Positions 38,249 to 46,855 are shown, numbered from the stretch's first letter. The stretch is 64,000 bases of DNA from Vagococcus fluvialis (GCF_003337315.1 NZ_QPJV01000001.1:124001-188000), one strand, 5' to 3'. The notes: generated by a model not told the origin, from the sequence alone. Numbers and translations are program-made.

Positions 38249-39283
38249 TTAAATTTTTTCTCTAATTTCTTTTACTTTTTTCATCGCTTCTGCCATAACA
38301 TCTACTTGCTCCATCATATTCATGTAACGTTTTTCATTTAAACTTTGTTGACCATCTGACCAAGCTTTATTTGGTTCTGGATGAATTTCAACAATCATTC
38401 CTGAAGCACCACTAGCGACTCCTGCAACAGCCATTGGTGTAACGTAATCCCAAACACCAACACCGTGACTCGGGTCTACAATAATTGGGAAGTGACTTAA
38501 CTTTTGAATAACAGGAACAGCACTTAAATCTAATGTGTTTCTTGTAGCTGTTTCGTATGTTCTAATCCCACGTTCTACAAAAATCACTTTTTGATTCCCA
38601 GCAGCTGCAATGTACTCAGCAGCATTTAACCACTCATCAATAGTTCCAGAGATACCACGTTTTAAGGCAACTGGTAACCCTGTCTTTCCAACTACTTGAA
38701 GTAACTTAAAGTTTTGCATATTACGTGCACCAATTTGCAAAATATCAGTGTATTTAGCAACTAATTCTAAGTTAGCTTCATCCATTACTTCAGTAATAAC
38801 TTTCATGTCAAACTTGTCAGCAGCTTCACGAATGTATTTTAATCCTTCTTCTTCTAATCCTTGGAAAGCGTATGGCGAAGTTCTTGGTTTAAAGGCTCCT
38901 CCGCGAAGAACTGTTGCTCCACCAGCTTTAGCAATTCTTGCACATTCCGTAATTTGATCTAAACCTTCAATCGAACAAGGGCCTGCCATTGTTACGAAAT
39001 CTTCATCGCCACCAATTTTTAAGCCATCAACATCAACAATTGTGTCTGTTGGATGAAACTCACGACTCGTTAGTTTGTATGTACTTGTCACTCTAACTGT
39101 ATCTGAAACACCATCAAAGCCTCTAAAAGGAACGTCAATCATTTTTTCTGTGTCTCCGACTAATCCAATAACTGTTTTATCTTTGCCTTCACTTAAGTGA
39201 ACTTCTAATCCAGCTTCTTTTACTCGTCTAATAACTGCTTCTACTTGCTCTTTAGTTGCATCTTGTTTCATAATAATAATCAT
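38249..39283 (-). CDS. aroF: 3-deoxy-7-phosphoheptulonate (DAHP) synthase, type I-beta
   Basis: 344 residues. It condenses PEP and erythrose 4-phosphate, the first shikimate step. Residues 1-70 form the ferredoxin-like regulatory domain of the Thermotoga-type enzyme (MIIIMKQDATKEQVEAVI), through which Tyr or Phe may inhibit. The TIM barrel shows AGPCSIEG, LRGGAFKPRTSPYAFQG, KRG and DPSHGVG. The start at 39283 has AGGAGA upstream; an ATG at 39310 overlaps aroE and lacks a ribosome site. Second gene of the operon. Confidence 0.95.
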   Translation of the reverse strand: MIIIMKQDATKEQVEAVIRRVKEAGLEVHLSEGKDKTVIGLVGDTEKMIDVPFRGFDGVSDTVRVTSTYKLTSREFHPTDTIVDVDGLKIGGDEDFVTMAGPCSIEGLDQITECARIAKAGGATVLRGGAFKPRTSPYAFQGLEEEGLKYIREAADKFDMKVITEVMDEANLELVAKYTDILQIGARNMQNFKLLQVVGKTGLPVALKRGISGTIDEWLNAAEYIAAAGNQKVIFVERGIRTYETATRNTLDLSAVPVIQKLSHFPIIVDPSHGVGVWDYVTPMAVAGVASGASGMIVEIHPEPNKAWSDGQQSLNEKRYMNMMEQVDVMAEAMKKVKEIREKI

Positions 39284-39297
39284 TTTATTTTTCTCTC

Positions 39298-40173
39298 CTA
39301 TTGTTGCCATGTTTCTTTTAAAAACTCTTCAATTTTTTCAACTGGCATTTTCTTTTTTGTCATTAAGTTAAAGGCATATGATGCTTGATGAACTAGCATT
39401 CCTAGGCCGTTAATTACTTTTGCTTCTTTTTCTTTTCCTTGTTTTAGCCACTCAGTTTCTAGTGGATGATAAATTAAATCAACTAATACATGTTGGCTTG
39501 TTATAGACTCCATACTTGGTGTAGGTAGTGAATTATCTTCTCCCATACCAAGTTGCGTACTATTAACGATTATTTGACTACTAGCGATTATCTCTTCCAT
39601 TTTTTGACTATCTTCATAATCAAATAGTCTTATCAATGTTCCTGTTTGCTGAGAAATAACTTCTAGTTCTTCTTTGGCATGGTAATACGTTTTATTTTTT
39701 CTCTTAAAAACATTTATTTCCTTTACTCCCTCAAGAGCAGACTGACAAATAACAGCTTTACCTGCACCACCTGCTCCTAAAACAGTAATCGATTTATTTT
39801 TGACTTCTACTTGTTGACTTTTGAGGCTATGAATAAAACCAATGCCGTCAGTGTTATAGCCAACTAATTGTCCATCCCTTAAAATAATAGTATTAACAAC
39901 GCCAATCAGCTGTGCTTCTTTTGATAACTCATCACAAGCTTCTAAAGCTAATTTTTTATATGGCATTGAGATATTAACACCTAACATATTAAACGTTTTG
40001 ATGGATTCAATAGCTTGATTAAAATTTTCCTTTGTCACTTCAAAAGCAAGATAAACAGCATCCACACCTTCAAGTTCATAAGCTTTATTATGAATCATTG
40101 GTGACAAACTATGTTTAATTGGATCGGCGATAACTCCTGCTAATTGTGTGTATCCTGAAATTGATTCTTTCAT
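39298..40173 (-). CDS. aroE: Shikimate 5-dehydrogenase
   Basis: 291 residues. It reduces 3-dehydroshikimate with NADPH. The substrate site SLSPMIHNKAYE (about 23-34), catalytic lysine in NISMPYKKLAL, VNTIILRDGQLVGYNTDGIGF and the Rossmann GAGGAGKA (about 127-134) are intact. It is the first gene of the eight-gene aromatic operon; AGGGAGGAGAACC precedes the ATG. Expression depends on read-through of two terminators in the leader (40191-40324). Confidence 0.95.
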   Translation of the reverse strand: MKESISGYTQLAGVIADPIKHSLSPMIHNKAYELEGVDAVYLAFEVTKENFNQAIESIKTFNMLGVNISMPYKKLALEACDELSKEAQLIGVVNTIILRDGQLVGYNTDGIGFIHSLKSQQVEVKNKSITVLGAGGAGKAVICQSALEGVKEINVFKRKNKTYYHAKEELEVISQQTGTLIRLFDYEDSQKMEEIIASSQIIVNSTQLGMGEDNSLPTPSMESITSQHVLVDLIYHPLETEWLKQGKEKEAKVINGLGMLVHQASYAFNLMTKKKMPVEKIEEFLKETWQQ

Positions 40174-40190
40174 TGGTTCTCCTCCCTAAT

Positions 40191-40255
40191 TATAAAAATA
40201 AAAGACGATAACTTTACATAGATTGATACATCAAATCTAAAGTTACCGTCTTTTT
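40191..40255 (-). terminator. Second attenuator-type terminator of the aro leader
   Basis: Minus-strand AAAGACGGTAACTTTAGATT pairs with AATCTATGTAAAGTTATCGTCTTT almost throughout, followed by TATTTTT. It ends 18 bases before the aroE ATG, so it must be read through for any expression of the operon from the upstream promoter. Confidence 0.8.
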
Positions 40256-40263
40256 CAAATACA

Positions 40264-40311
40264 TCACGTATTCAATATCAAAAAGAAAAGCCACAATAGA
40301 TTTTTCATCAT
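40264..40311 (-). CDS. Possible second leader peptide inside terminator 1
   Basis: An ATG-ATG at 40311, with AAAGG eight bases upstream, opens a 15-codon frame reading MMKNLLWLFFLILNT. It spans the loop and 3' arm of the first terminator and stops between the two terminators. It contains one Trp and two adjacent Phe codons. The T-run of the terminator alone would tend to encode Phe and Leu, so it may be chance. Confidence 0.3.
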   Translation of the reverse strand: MMKNLLWLFFLILNT

Positions 40312-40324
40312 CTATGCGGCCTTT
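40281..40324 (-). terminator. First attenuator terminator of the aro leader
   Basis: Minus-strand AAAGGCCGCATAGAT pairs with ATCTATTGTGGCTTTT (one bulge, G-U pairs), followed by CTTTTT. Its 5' arm (GCCGCATAGAT) can instead pair with ATCTATGAGGGC located upstream at about 40342-40353, which would act as an antiterminator. Confidence 0.82.
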
Positions 40325-40392
40325 AAAGTCAAGTTAAAGTTCTCTAGCCCTCATAGATACAAACGTTTTGTTTGTACCCACGAATTGAATGG

Positions 40393-40467
40393 TTACAAAC
40401 ATGCTCTATAATAGCTAAAGTAAAAGTTATTTAGTTGTGAGGTTTGACGAGTAATTGTTTTGTTCAT
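40393..40467 (-). CDS. Phe/Tyr-rich leader peptide of the aro operon
   Basis: A 24-codon frame starting at ATG 40467, preceded by GGAGTGAAGGAC. The second half reads NNFYFSYYRACL, with two Phe and three Tyr codons within six positions. It lies 38 bases after the -10 box and about 70 bases before the first terminator. Downstream, TACAAAC (in GGGTACAAAC) can pair either with GTTTGTAACC overlapping the end of this frame or with GTTTGTATC further on. This is the arrangement of a ribosome-mediated attenuator: stalling at Phe/Tyr codons would change which hairpin forms. Confidence 0.78.
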   Translation of the reverse strand: MNKTITRQTSQLNNFYFSYYRACL

Positions 40468-40506
40468 GTCCTTCACTCCAACGTGTTTTATTTAATAATT
40501 GAACAC

Positions 40507-40535
40507 AGTATACCCATAAAAAAAATACTTGTCAA
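40507..40535 (-). promoter_or_regulatory. Promoter of the aromatic amino acid operon
   Basis: Minus-strand TTGACA, 17 bases, TATACT: close to full consensus. The transcript should start near 40500 and carry a leader of about 325 bases before aroE. Confidence 0.85.
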
Positions 40536-40540
40536 TTTAT

Positions 40541-40569
40541 TTTTCAAAAAATTTTTTTATTGTTATAAT
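40541..40569 (+). promoter_or_regulatory. Promoter of the phosphodiesterase gene
   Basis: TTTTCA, 17 bases, TATAAT on the plus strand, back to back with the aro promoter. Confidence 0.6.
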
Positions 40570-40590
40570 TATTTCTAAGGAGGGGTTATT

Positions 40591-41925
40591 TTGAAAGAGA
40601 AGTTAATTATTATCTCAATTGATGCCTTAGGTGCACTAGACATCACATTACACAAAGACAAACTACCCACTTTGTCTAAACTTATAAACCGTGGAACACA
40701 CGTAGAAAAAGTGACTGGCATCTACCCAACACTTACCTACCCTTCCCATGTAACACTTATGACTGGAATGTACCCTAAAGAACACGGTGTTGTTAATAAT
40801 ACTAAAATTCAGTCAACAAGACTATCACCTGATTGGTACTGGTATGACAAAGAAATAAAAGTACCCACTATTTATGACGTTGCCAAACAAGAAGGACTAA
40901 CAACTGCAGCCTTTCTTTGGCCAGTAACTGCTAGTAGTAGCATTGATTATAATATTGCAGAAATTTTTCCAAATCGAATTTGGACTAACCAAGTTATGAT
41001 TTCCTTAAAAGCAAGTTCGCCATTATTTTTACTCCTGATGAATCAAAAATATGGGCATTTAAGAAGAGGTATTTTACAACCTTATTTAGATGATTTTATA
41101 ACAGCTTGTGCAGTCGATACGATTAAAAATAAACAACCTGATTTAACTTTAGTTCATCTTGTTGATATGGACAGTATGAGACATGCTCACGGGGTTCAAT
41201 CTAGTGAAGCAGTTGAGGCTCTTATCCGTCAAGATAAACGAGTAGCTGAAATCATTCAAGCAACTAAAGATAACGGAACTTTCGATGACACACACTTTGT
41301 TGTCCTTGGAGATCACTATCAGTTAGATGTAGATACAATGATTAAATTAAATGCTTTATTTGTCAGAAAAGGTTGGGCTGAAATGAAACCTAACGGTGCT
41401 ATAAAAAATAATTGGCAAGTATATGCTAAAAGTTGTGATGGTTCTACATATGTTTACTGTAAAAAAACAAGCCAAGTTGATCCTACAGAAATTTATCAAG
41501 CAATTAACGAGTTGAATGGGATTGAGATAATTTATACTTCTGAAGAAAGTGCTGAGATGGGGGCTGATCCGGATGCTACTTTTATGGTTGAAGCAGCTAA
41601 TGGTTTTTATTTCAACGATGAAGCACAAGGAGATATTTTTGAAAAAGTAACACCAGCTGATATTCGAAAACTCAATCGTTATCTCGGTATTCACGGATCA
41701 CATCCAAGTAAACCTGATTATGATACAACAGTCATTTTTTATGGACCAAATATTAAAGAAAATTACAAAATAGAAAAAGCATTGCTTGTAGATGAAGCTC
41801 CAACTTTTGCTAAAATTTTAAATTTAAAAAAATTCCCTGAAAAAGTTAGCGGCACATGTATTGAAGATATATTTAAAGAAAATCGGCTGGAACAGAAGTG
41901 TGTAGAAAAAGAACAAACCAGTTAA
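40591..41925 (+). CDS. Alkaline phosphatase superfamily phosphodiesterase (ENPP/NPP-like)
   Basis: 444 residues. Metal-site N-terminus IISIDALGALD (about 5-15), and the nucleophile region GIYPTLTYPSHVTLMTGMYPKEHG (about 44-67), where the Thr of PTLTYPSH is the expected nucleophile. Later metal ligands are in HLVDMDSMRHAHG and LGDHYQ. This is the type I phosphodiesterase/nucleotide pyrophosphatase family. There is no signal peptide, so it is probably cytoplasmic. It uses a TTG start at 40591 with AAGGAGGGG upstream. Substrate unknown. It is divergent from the aro operon. Confidence 0.85.
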   Translation: MKEKLIIISIDALGALDITLHKDKLPTLSKLINRGTHVEKVTGIYPTLTYPSHVTLMTGMYPKEHGVVNNTKIQSTRLSPDWYWYDKEIKVPTIYDVAKQEGLTTAAFLWPVTASSSIDYNIAEIFPNRIWTNQVMISLKASSPLFLLLMNQKYGHLRRGILQPYLDDFITACAVDTIKNKQPDLTLVHLVDMDSMRHAHGVQSSEAVEALIRQDKRVAEIIQATKDNGTFDDTHFVVLGDHYQLDVDTMIKLNALFVRKGWAEMKPNGAIKNNWQVYAKSCDGSTYVYCKKTSQVDPTEIYQAINELNGIEIIYTSEESAEMGADPDATFMVEAANGFYFNDEAQGDIFEKVTPADIRKLNRYLGIHGSHPSKPDYDTTVIFYGPNIKENYKIEKALLVDEAPTFAKILNLKKFPEKVSGTCIEDIFKENRLEQKCVEKEQTS

Positions 41926-41945
41926 TTCTGATTTGTTCTTTCTTT
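41909..41945. terminator. Bidirectional terminator
   Basis: AGAACAAA / TTTGTTCT arms with inner CAG / CTG pairing, between the convergent phosphodiesterase and phosphatase genes. Confidence 0.72.
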
Positions 41946-42558
41946 ATTTTTCATAATGAGATATGTCACTATAAACTTCTAAGGTAGTAACACCATCAAG
42001 AATACTTACCTTAGTCACACTATTTGGTTCAACATCCTCAAGTTCACTTTTAGAAATTCCAAGTAAATCTGCAATCATACTTTTAATCGTTATTCTATGT
42101 GAGACTATTCCAATTTGCTTTCCTTCATTGTCTTTAATAGCTTTTTTTAAACTACTAAAGCTTCTACAAGATAACTCTTCAAAAGTTTCTCCTTTATTGT
42201 CAGCCTTAAAATCTTCTTGTTTCTCCCAAAAATTATGCCATTCTTCCGGATTTTTTTCTATAATTTCTGGATATGTTTTACCTTCCCAAATTCCCATATT
42301 AATTTCCTGAAAACCAAATTCTTCAAGAGTTTCAACACCTAAAGATTGATTAATGATATTTACGGTTTCTAAGGCTCTAGGGCTTGGACTTGAATAAAAC
42401 AGATCTAATTGTAAATTTTCTTTTTTAAATTTTTTCCCTAATAAATCAGCCTGTTCTTTTCCTAAATCAGTCAAATTTGAATTTTGCCACCCTTGCATAC
42501 GTTGCTCTTTGTTCCACTGCGTTTGTCCATGTCTAATAAAATAAATTGTCGTTTTCAT
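41944..42558 (-). CDS. Histidine phosphatase family protein (phosphoglycerate mutase-like)
   Basis: 204 residues. The catalytic RHGQTQWN is at residues 8-15, followed by YSSPSPRALETVNII (phosphate-binding Arg), a Glu in GIWEGKTYPEI, and the second His in IGIVSHRITI. It belongs to the GpmB/PhoE-type phosphatases rather than the glycolytic mutase, which is longer. Substrate unknown. The start at 42558 follows GGGGAAAC; an upstream extension to 42591 has no ribosome site. It is divergent from the LysR gene. Confidence 0.85.
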   Translation of the reverse strand: MKTTIYFIRHGQTQWNKEQRMQGWQNSNLTDLGKEQADLLGKKFKKENLQLDLFYSSPSPRALETVNIINQSLGVETLEEFGFQEINMGIWEGKTYPEIIEKNPEEWHNFWEKQEDFKADNKGETFEELSCRSFSSLKKAIKDNEGKQIGIVSHRITIKSMIADLLGISKSELEDVEPNSVTKVSILDGVTTLEVYSDISHYEK

Positions 42559-42669
42559 TTTTGTTTCCCCATTTCTTATCCTTACACTCATTTATTGTAA
42601 ATTAAAAAAGAAATGATTTATAATACCAATATGACACTAATTCATAATAAAAAGTTATAGGAGGATAAA

Positions 42670-43533
42670 ATGAATTTACACTCATTACGATTTTTTTATG
42701 AAGCATTCCAGTACAATTCCTTAACTGAAGCCAGTAAACATCTACATATCAGTCAACCAGCTTTAACTAAACATATAAAGAATTTAGAGAAAGAATTTCA
42801 TGTCACTTTAGTCAAAAAAAGTGGTCGCCAAATTGAATTAACTGATTTAGGTAAACAACTTTTTGATGAAGCAGCTATTCTTTTTTCACAGGAAAAACAA
42901 ATTGAATCTCTATTAACTAAACAAAAAAATACTTATTTAACTATTGGAACAACTCAATTAAACAGTGAATACTTAATGAAATCTCTCCTTTTAGAGTCTG
43001 AAAAAACAACTATTAATTTAAGTTTTATGATTGAAAATACTCAAACTTTATTTGAAAAATTAGAAAAAAATCTAATTGATTTCGCTATTTTGCCAGAGAT
43101 ATCCAATTCCCTAAAATTTAAACGAGATTATTTATTTACAGATTATCTTATTTTTGTTGCTCATCCTGATTATTGTCCAGATAAACTAAGTAAAAAAGAA
43201 ATAGCTAATTATCAATTTATAAAACGTGAAACAGGTAGTTTCTTACAAACTACTTTAGAACAGAATAAAGATCTCTCACCTATCTTTTCTGTAGAAGTAA
43301 CAGGTCAATCGAATGCCTTAATTGCTAGCCAGTTAAAACAAGGTATTTACTTAACTTCTTATACTGCTGTTAAATATTTAATCTTTTCCGAAAAACTAAA
43401 AGAAGTTCAAATAGAAAATATTTCCTTTGAACCAAGAGATTTTTATCTTTATTCAAGTAAAACACCTAATAGTCAGTCAATTAAAAATGAACTTATTTCA
43501 AAACTGAAAAAGAAGCCAATCAATTACGATTAG
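42670..43533 (+). CDS. LysR-family transcriptional regulator
   Basis: 287 residues. The N-terminal winged helix-turn-helix (LRFFYEAFQYNSLTEASKHLHISQPALTKHIKNLEKEF, about 5-42, cited by position) is typical. The rest is a periplasmic-binding-like effector domain with TIGTTQLNSEYLMKSLL. The strong TAGGAGG lies just before the ATG. It is convergent with pcp and divergent from the phosphatase gene; LysR proteins often regulate the divergent neighbour, but no target is obvious here. Confidence 0.88.
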   Translation: MNLHSLRFFYEAFQYNSLTEASKHLHISQPALTKHIKNLEKEFHVTLVKKSGRQIELTDLGKQLFDEAAILFSQEKQIESLLTKQKNTYLTIGTTQLNSEYLMKSLLLESEKTTINLSFMIENTQTLFEKLEKNLIDFAILPEISNSLKFKRDYLFTDYLIFVAHPDYCPDKLSKKEIANYQFIKRETGSFLQTTLEQNKDLSPIFSVEVTGQSNALIASQLKQGIYLTSYTAVKYLIFSEKLKEVQIENISFEPRDFYLYSSKTPNSQSIKNELISKLKKKPINYD

Positions 43534-43542
43534 CTTCTTTTT
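43508..43542 (+). terminator. Terminator of the LysR gene
   Basis: GAAGCCAATC / GATTAGCTTC arms with a T-run, overlapping the final codons of the gene. Confidence 0.72.
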
Positions 43543-43543
43543 T

Positions 43544-44191
43544 CTAGTGAGTTTGCCCACCGATTGCTTTTAAGTCTTCTTTACCATCAAATTCAACAAT
43601 TGTTTCAATAGCTGCCACAATCCCACGAGTAATATCTTCTAAACTCATAGCAGGCATCCCTGGGCGCTCTAAAACTTGTTCTGGTAAGAACGGTACATGC
43701 ATAAAGCCAGCTTTAGCTTTAGGGAATTCTTTGTGAGTTAAATACAAACTTTGGTACATAATATGGTTACATACAAAAGTTCCAGCTGTATTTGAAACAG
43801 AAGCAGGTAAACCAGCATTTTTAATAGCTGTCACCATTGCTTTAACTGGATGTTGAGAAAAGTAAGCAGATTCTCCATCAGCTTTAATTTCAACATCAAT
43901 TGGTTGATTACCTTCGTTATCTGGAATACGCGCATCGTCCAAGTTAATCGCCACACGCTCAGGTGTTAAATCAAAACGACCTCCTGCTTGACCAATATTT
44001 AATACATAGTCAACATCGTGTTTTGCCATTGCTTCACGAGTCACTTCAGCACTCTTGTTAAATACTGTTGGAATCTCTAATTTGATAATTTCTGCTCCAG
44101 AAATAGTATCAGGTAATCTTTTAACTGCTTCAATAGCAGGGTTCATTGTATCTTGTCCGAATGGATCAAAACCAGTTACTAAAATTTTCAT
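43544..44191 (-). CDS. pcp: Pyroglutamyl-peptidase I
   Basis: 215 residues. It removes N-terminal pyroglutamate (5-oxoproline) from peptides in the cytoplasm. The N-terminal [14 protein letters not shown], the catalytic Glu in [16 protein letters not shown] region, Cys in [13 protein letters not shown] and His in [13 protein letters not shown] form the expected Cys-His-Glu set. It follows the DUF979 gene by 20 bases, and the three genes form one operon. The conserved neighbourhood suggests the membrane pair may carry pyroglutamate or related compounds. Confidence 0.95.
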   Translation of the reverse strand: MKILVTGFDPFGQDTMNPAIEAVKRLPDTISGAEIIKLEIPTVFNKSAEVTREAMAKHDVDYVLNIGQAGGRFDLTPERVAINLDDARIPDNEGNQPIDVEIKADGESAYFSQHPVKAMVTAIKNAGLPASVSNTAGTFVCNHIMYQSLYLTHKEFPKAKAGFMHVPFLPEQVLERPGMPAMSLEDITRGIVAAIETIVEFDGKEDLKAIGGQTH

Positions 44192-44211
44192 TTAAATCTT
44201 CCTCTCTTTAA

Positions 44212-45135
44212 TTAAAATGCCCAGAAATACATTAAGGCAATATGAACAATAATCATAATCACAGCAACAGGTACTTGTTCTTTAATCACACCGTAAGGGT
44301 TTTCCATTTCAAGTAATGAAGCTGGTAACACGTTAAAGTTAGCTGCCATTGGTGTCAATAAAGTACCACAATAACCTGCTGTTAAGGCTAATGCTCCAGC
44401 GATTGCAGGATCTGCACCTTGTGCAATAACAAATGGTAAACCAACACCAGCAGTAATAACTGTAAAGGCTGCAAAACCATTTCCCATAATAATGGTAAAA
44501 ACTACCATTCCTAATACATAGGCAGTAACACCGGCTAGTCGGTTTCCTTCAGGAACGAAGCCACCAATCATTTGTGAGATAACATCTCCAACACCGGCAA
44601 TTGTAAAAATAGCTCCAAGTGCTGCTAATAACTGAGGTAAAATACCTGAAGTTCCCATAGTTTGAACCATACGGTCGCTCTCTTCAATGACATGCTTAGG
44701 TTTTGAACCAAAAATAAGCATAGCTAAAATAATACCAACAATTGCCGCTACACCAATAGCTGATTTACTTGATAATGGAATAAAGAAAGCAAGAACAACA
44801 GAAACAACTGCTAAAGATAAAACAGGAATAAAAATTTTGTTTCCATATTTCTTAGCTTCTTTTTCTAGTTTTTCTTGATCAAATGCTGCAAATTTACTAA
44901 CTTCAAATTGTCTAAATAGTGAAATAACACCTAATAAAACAACTAAAAGACCACTGGCAATATTTGGTAAAAATTTACCTAACATAAATAAAAGACCTAA
45001 ATCTAACCAAAAAAGAGATGTTCCTATTCTTTTTGAATTTGATTTATTCGTAAATACTTTATATGCTGTATAGATTAGTTGTAAACCAATTAAAATAAAG
45101 AAGAATTCTAATAAATTATTAAAAAAAGTTTCCAT
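44212..45135 (-). CDS. DUF979 family membrane protein
   Basis: 307 residues with about nine membrane segments. The GNGFAAFTVITAGVGLPFV and ALTAGYCGTLLTPMAANFNV stretches match DUF979, always found beside DUF969. The two together resemble a split permease of the ion-transporter superfamily. It overlaps the DUF969 stop by one base. Its partner pcp releases pyroglutamate, so transport of pyroglutamate or pyroglutamyl peptides is a reasonable but unproven guess. Confidence 0.85.
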   Translation of the reverse strand: METFFNNLLEFFFILIGLQLIYTAYKVFTNKSNSKRIGTSLFWLDLGLLFMLGKFLPNIASGLLVVLLGVISLFRQFEVSKFAAFDQEKLEKEAKKYGNKIFIPVLSLAVVSVVLAFFIPLSSKSAIGVAAIVGIILAMLIFGSKPKHVIEESDRMVQTMGTSGILPQLLAALGAIFTIAGVGDVISQMIGGFVPEGNRLAGVTAYVLGMVVFTIIMGNGFAAFTVITAGVGLPFVIAQGADPAIAGALALTAGYCGTLLTPMAANFNVLPASLLEMENPYGVIKEQVPVAVIMIIVHIALMYFWAF

Positions 45136-45821
45136 TATTTATTCTCTCCTTCATTTTTATATTTTTTACTAAGTTTTTTATCAAATAACATATTTGATAT
45201 CACTCCGACAGCTACCATAATTAAAGCGATTGGTATAGAAGCTTTCGCAATATCTAATCCTGAAACTTTATAGCCCATTGAATCTAAGGTACCAACAATC
45301 AATAGGACACCACCTGCTCCTAAGAAAGTATTTTGGCCAAAGAAGTTACCATAGTTATCCATAGCAGCTGATTTAGCTTTAATTAATTCTTTGTCTTCAT
45401 CTTTTAATTCACCATATTTAGCTTCCGCTGACGCTTCTGCCATTGGTTGAACTAAAGGTCTAACAAATTGTGGGTGACCACCTAAACGAATTGAAAATGC
45501 CCCAGCAATCTCTCTAATAATTAAATAAATACTTAAGAACCAACCTGTTGTTAGCCCTTTAACCCCTTTTATAAGGTTAACAGCCTGCTCTTTTAAGCCA
45601 TGGGACTCTGCAAGTCCAATTAAAGGTAATGTGATAAAGAAAATTGTTACAATTCTTTGATCTACAAATGCCTTTCCTAATTCTTCTAAAAATTCAACTG
45701 GTGTAATACCAGAAACAAGTGCTGTAGCAAGTCCGGCTACTACTACAACTGCAATCGTATCAAATTTAAAGATAAATCCTAATACGATAATAACGATACC
45801 GATAAGTTTAATCCACTCCAT
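45135..45821 (-). CDS. DUF969 family membrane protein
   Basis: 228 residues with about six membrane segments. The FSIRLGGHPQFVRPLVQPMAEASAEAKYG region (about 112-140, cited by position) and MDNYGNFFGQNTFLGAGG are DUF969 hallmarks. First gene of the DUF969-DUF979-pcp operon; AAAGGGAGAGAAAAAC lies upstream of the ATG. Function unproven; see the DUF979 entry. Confidence 0.85.
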   Translation of the reverse strand: MEWIKLIGIVIIVLGFIFKFDTIAVVVVAGLATALVSGITPVEFLEELGKAFVDQRIVTIFFITLPLIGLAESHGLKEQAVNLIKGVKGLTTGWFLSIYLIIREIAGAFSIRLGGHPQFVRPLVQPMAEASAEAKYGELKDEDKELIKAKSAAMDNYGNFFGQNTFLGAGGVLLIVGTLDSMGYKVSGLDIAKASIPIALIMVAVGVISNMLFDKKLSKKYKNEGENK

Positions 45822-45929
45822 ATGTTTTTCTCTCCCTTTATCTATTAGTAAAAATAATAACTTTTTTATTTTACTATACTTTAAAGGATTTTCAAAAAAA
45901 GAAAGCCCTTTTCTCTTAGTGCTTACATT

Positions 45930-45967
45930 AAAAATATAAAAAACGAACCTTTTTAAGATTCGTTTTA
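45930..45967 (-). terminator. Terminator of the MscS-like gene
   Basis: Minus-strand AAAACGAA(T)C / G(G)TTCGTTTT arms with a T-run, at the mscS-like stop codon. Confidence 0.75.
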
Positions 45968-46855
45968 ATTAACTTGTTTAATTTCAAGAACTGCAAATTC
46001 TATTTCAGGATGAGTATTAAATGCTTCTAATATCGTCTCATTTAACTTTGTTTTCACTGCTGATACTTTATGAAAATCAACTAAAAATTGACAAGAAAGA
46101 ACTAGGCCTGACTCTGCAATATCTAAGTGAAAAGACGGTTCACTCGGAATATTCAACTTTTCATACAATTCTCCATCATTCATAGAATAGATTTCATTTT
46201 CATAGTATGTATGTAATGTCTCTTCTACAATTTCTTTTGCATCATGATAATTACTATCATGTCGAATAATAAAACTAATTTCTTGTCTAACCATTTGATT
46301 TAAGTAATTATAGTTGAAAACCTCATTATCTAATATTTCTTTATTAGGAATTTTAATAATACGTCCTGTGAAGCTTTCTGATGTTAACCAATTTTTGATT
46401 TCAGCTATCTCAAAATAGAAAAAATTTACGCCAACCACTTTACCAATCTTGTCACCAATCTCAATACGTTGGTTTAATTTAAAATAATGTCGTTTTCTAA
46501 TGAAATACCAACCAATAATATTATCTAATGTACTTCTAATTAAAACTGTAGCAAATAAAGCTAATAAAATTAAAATAATAACTAATGAGTTTAGAGCATT
46601 TATCCAAATAATTGAAATTAAAATCAAACAAAGAGTTAATAGAGTATTTTTAATTCTTCTATGAATCCTTCTTTGCTTATTTGGATCTAAATTCATTCGA
46701 TTTAGTCCTTTTTTACATAACATAAATAAAAGAACAAAAAAGATAAGTACCACAATAGTTTTGGTCAAATTATTATAATATAAATTTCGGTTATCAACTG
46801 CCTTATTTAAGTTTCCCAATATAGAATTTTGTAAATCTTCTACATATTGATTCAT
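45965..46855 (-). CDS. MscS-family mechanosensitive channel
   Basis: 296 residues. Two hydrophobic segments (about 30-50 and 72-110) precede an MscS beta domain with LNQRIEIGDKIGKVVGVNFFYFEI (about 127-150), cited by position, then a C-terminal alpha/beta domain. The channel would open under membrane tension to release osmolytes. It is a short form, without the long N-terminal extensions of MscK types. Two starts are possible: a GTG at 46864 or the ATG at 46855; I prefer the ATG, though both ribosome sites are weak. Monocistronic. Confidence 0.83.
   Translation of the reverse strand: MNQYVEDLQNSILGNLNKAVDNRNLYYNNLTKTIVVLIFFVLLFMLCKKGLNRMNLDPNKQRRIHRRIKNTLLTLCLILISIIWINALNSLVIILILLALFATVLIRSTLDNIIGWYFIRKRHYFKLNQRIEIGDKIGKVVGVNFFYFEIAEIKNWLTSESFTGRIIKIPNKEILDNEVFNYNYLNQMVRQEISFIIRHDSNYHDAKEIVEETLHTYYENEIYSMNDGELYEKLNIPSEPSFHLDIAESGLVLSCQFLVDFHKVSAVKTKLNETILEAFNTHPEIEFAVLEIKQVN

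Noticed and set aside
40174-40590. T-box before aroE
   Set aside because: No TGGNACCGCG core is present; the leader fits a peptide-based attenuator better.
41356-41694. 112-codon minus-strand ORF inside the phosphodiesterase gene
   Set aside because: Antisense to a conserved enzyme, composition of a shadow frame.
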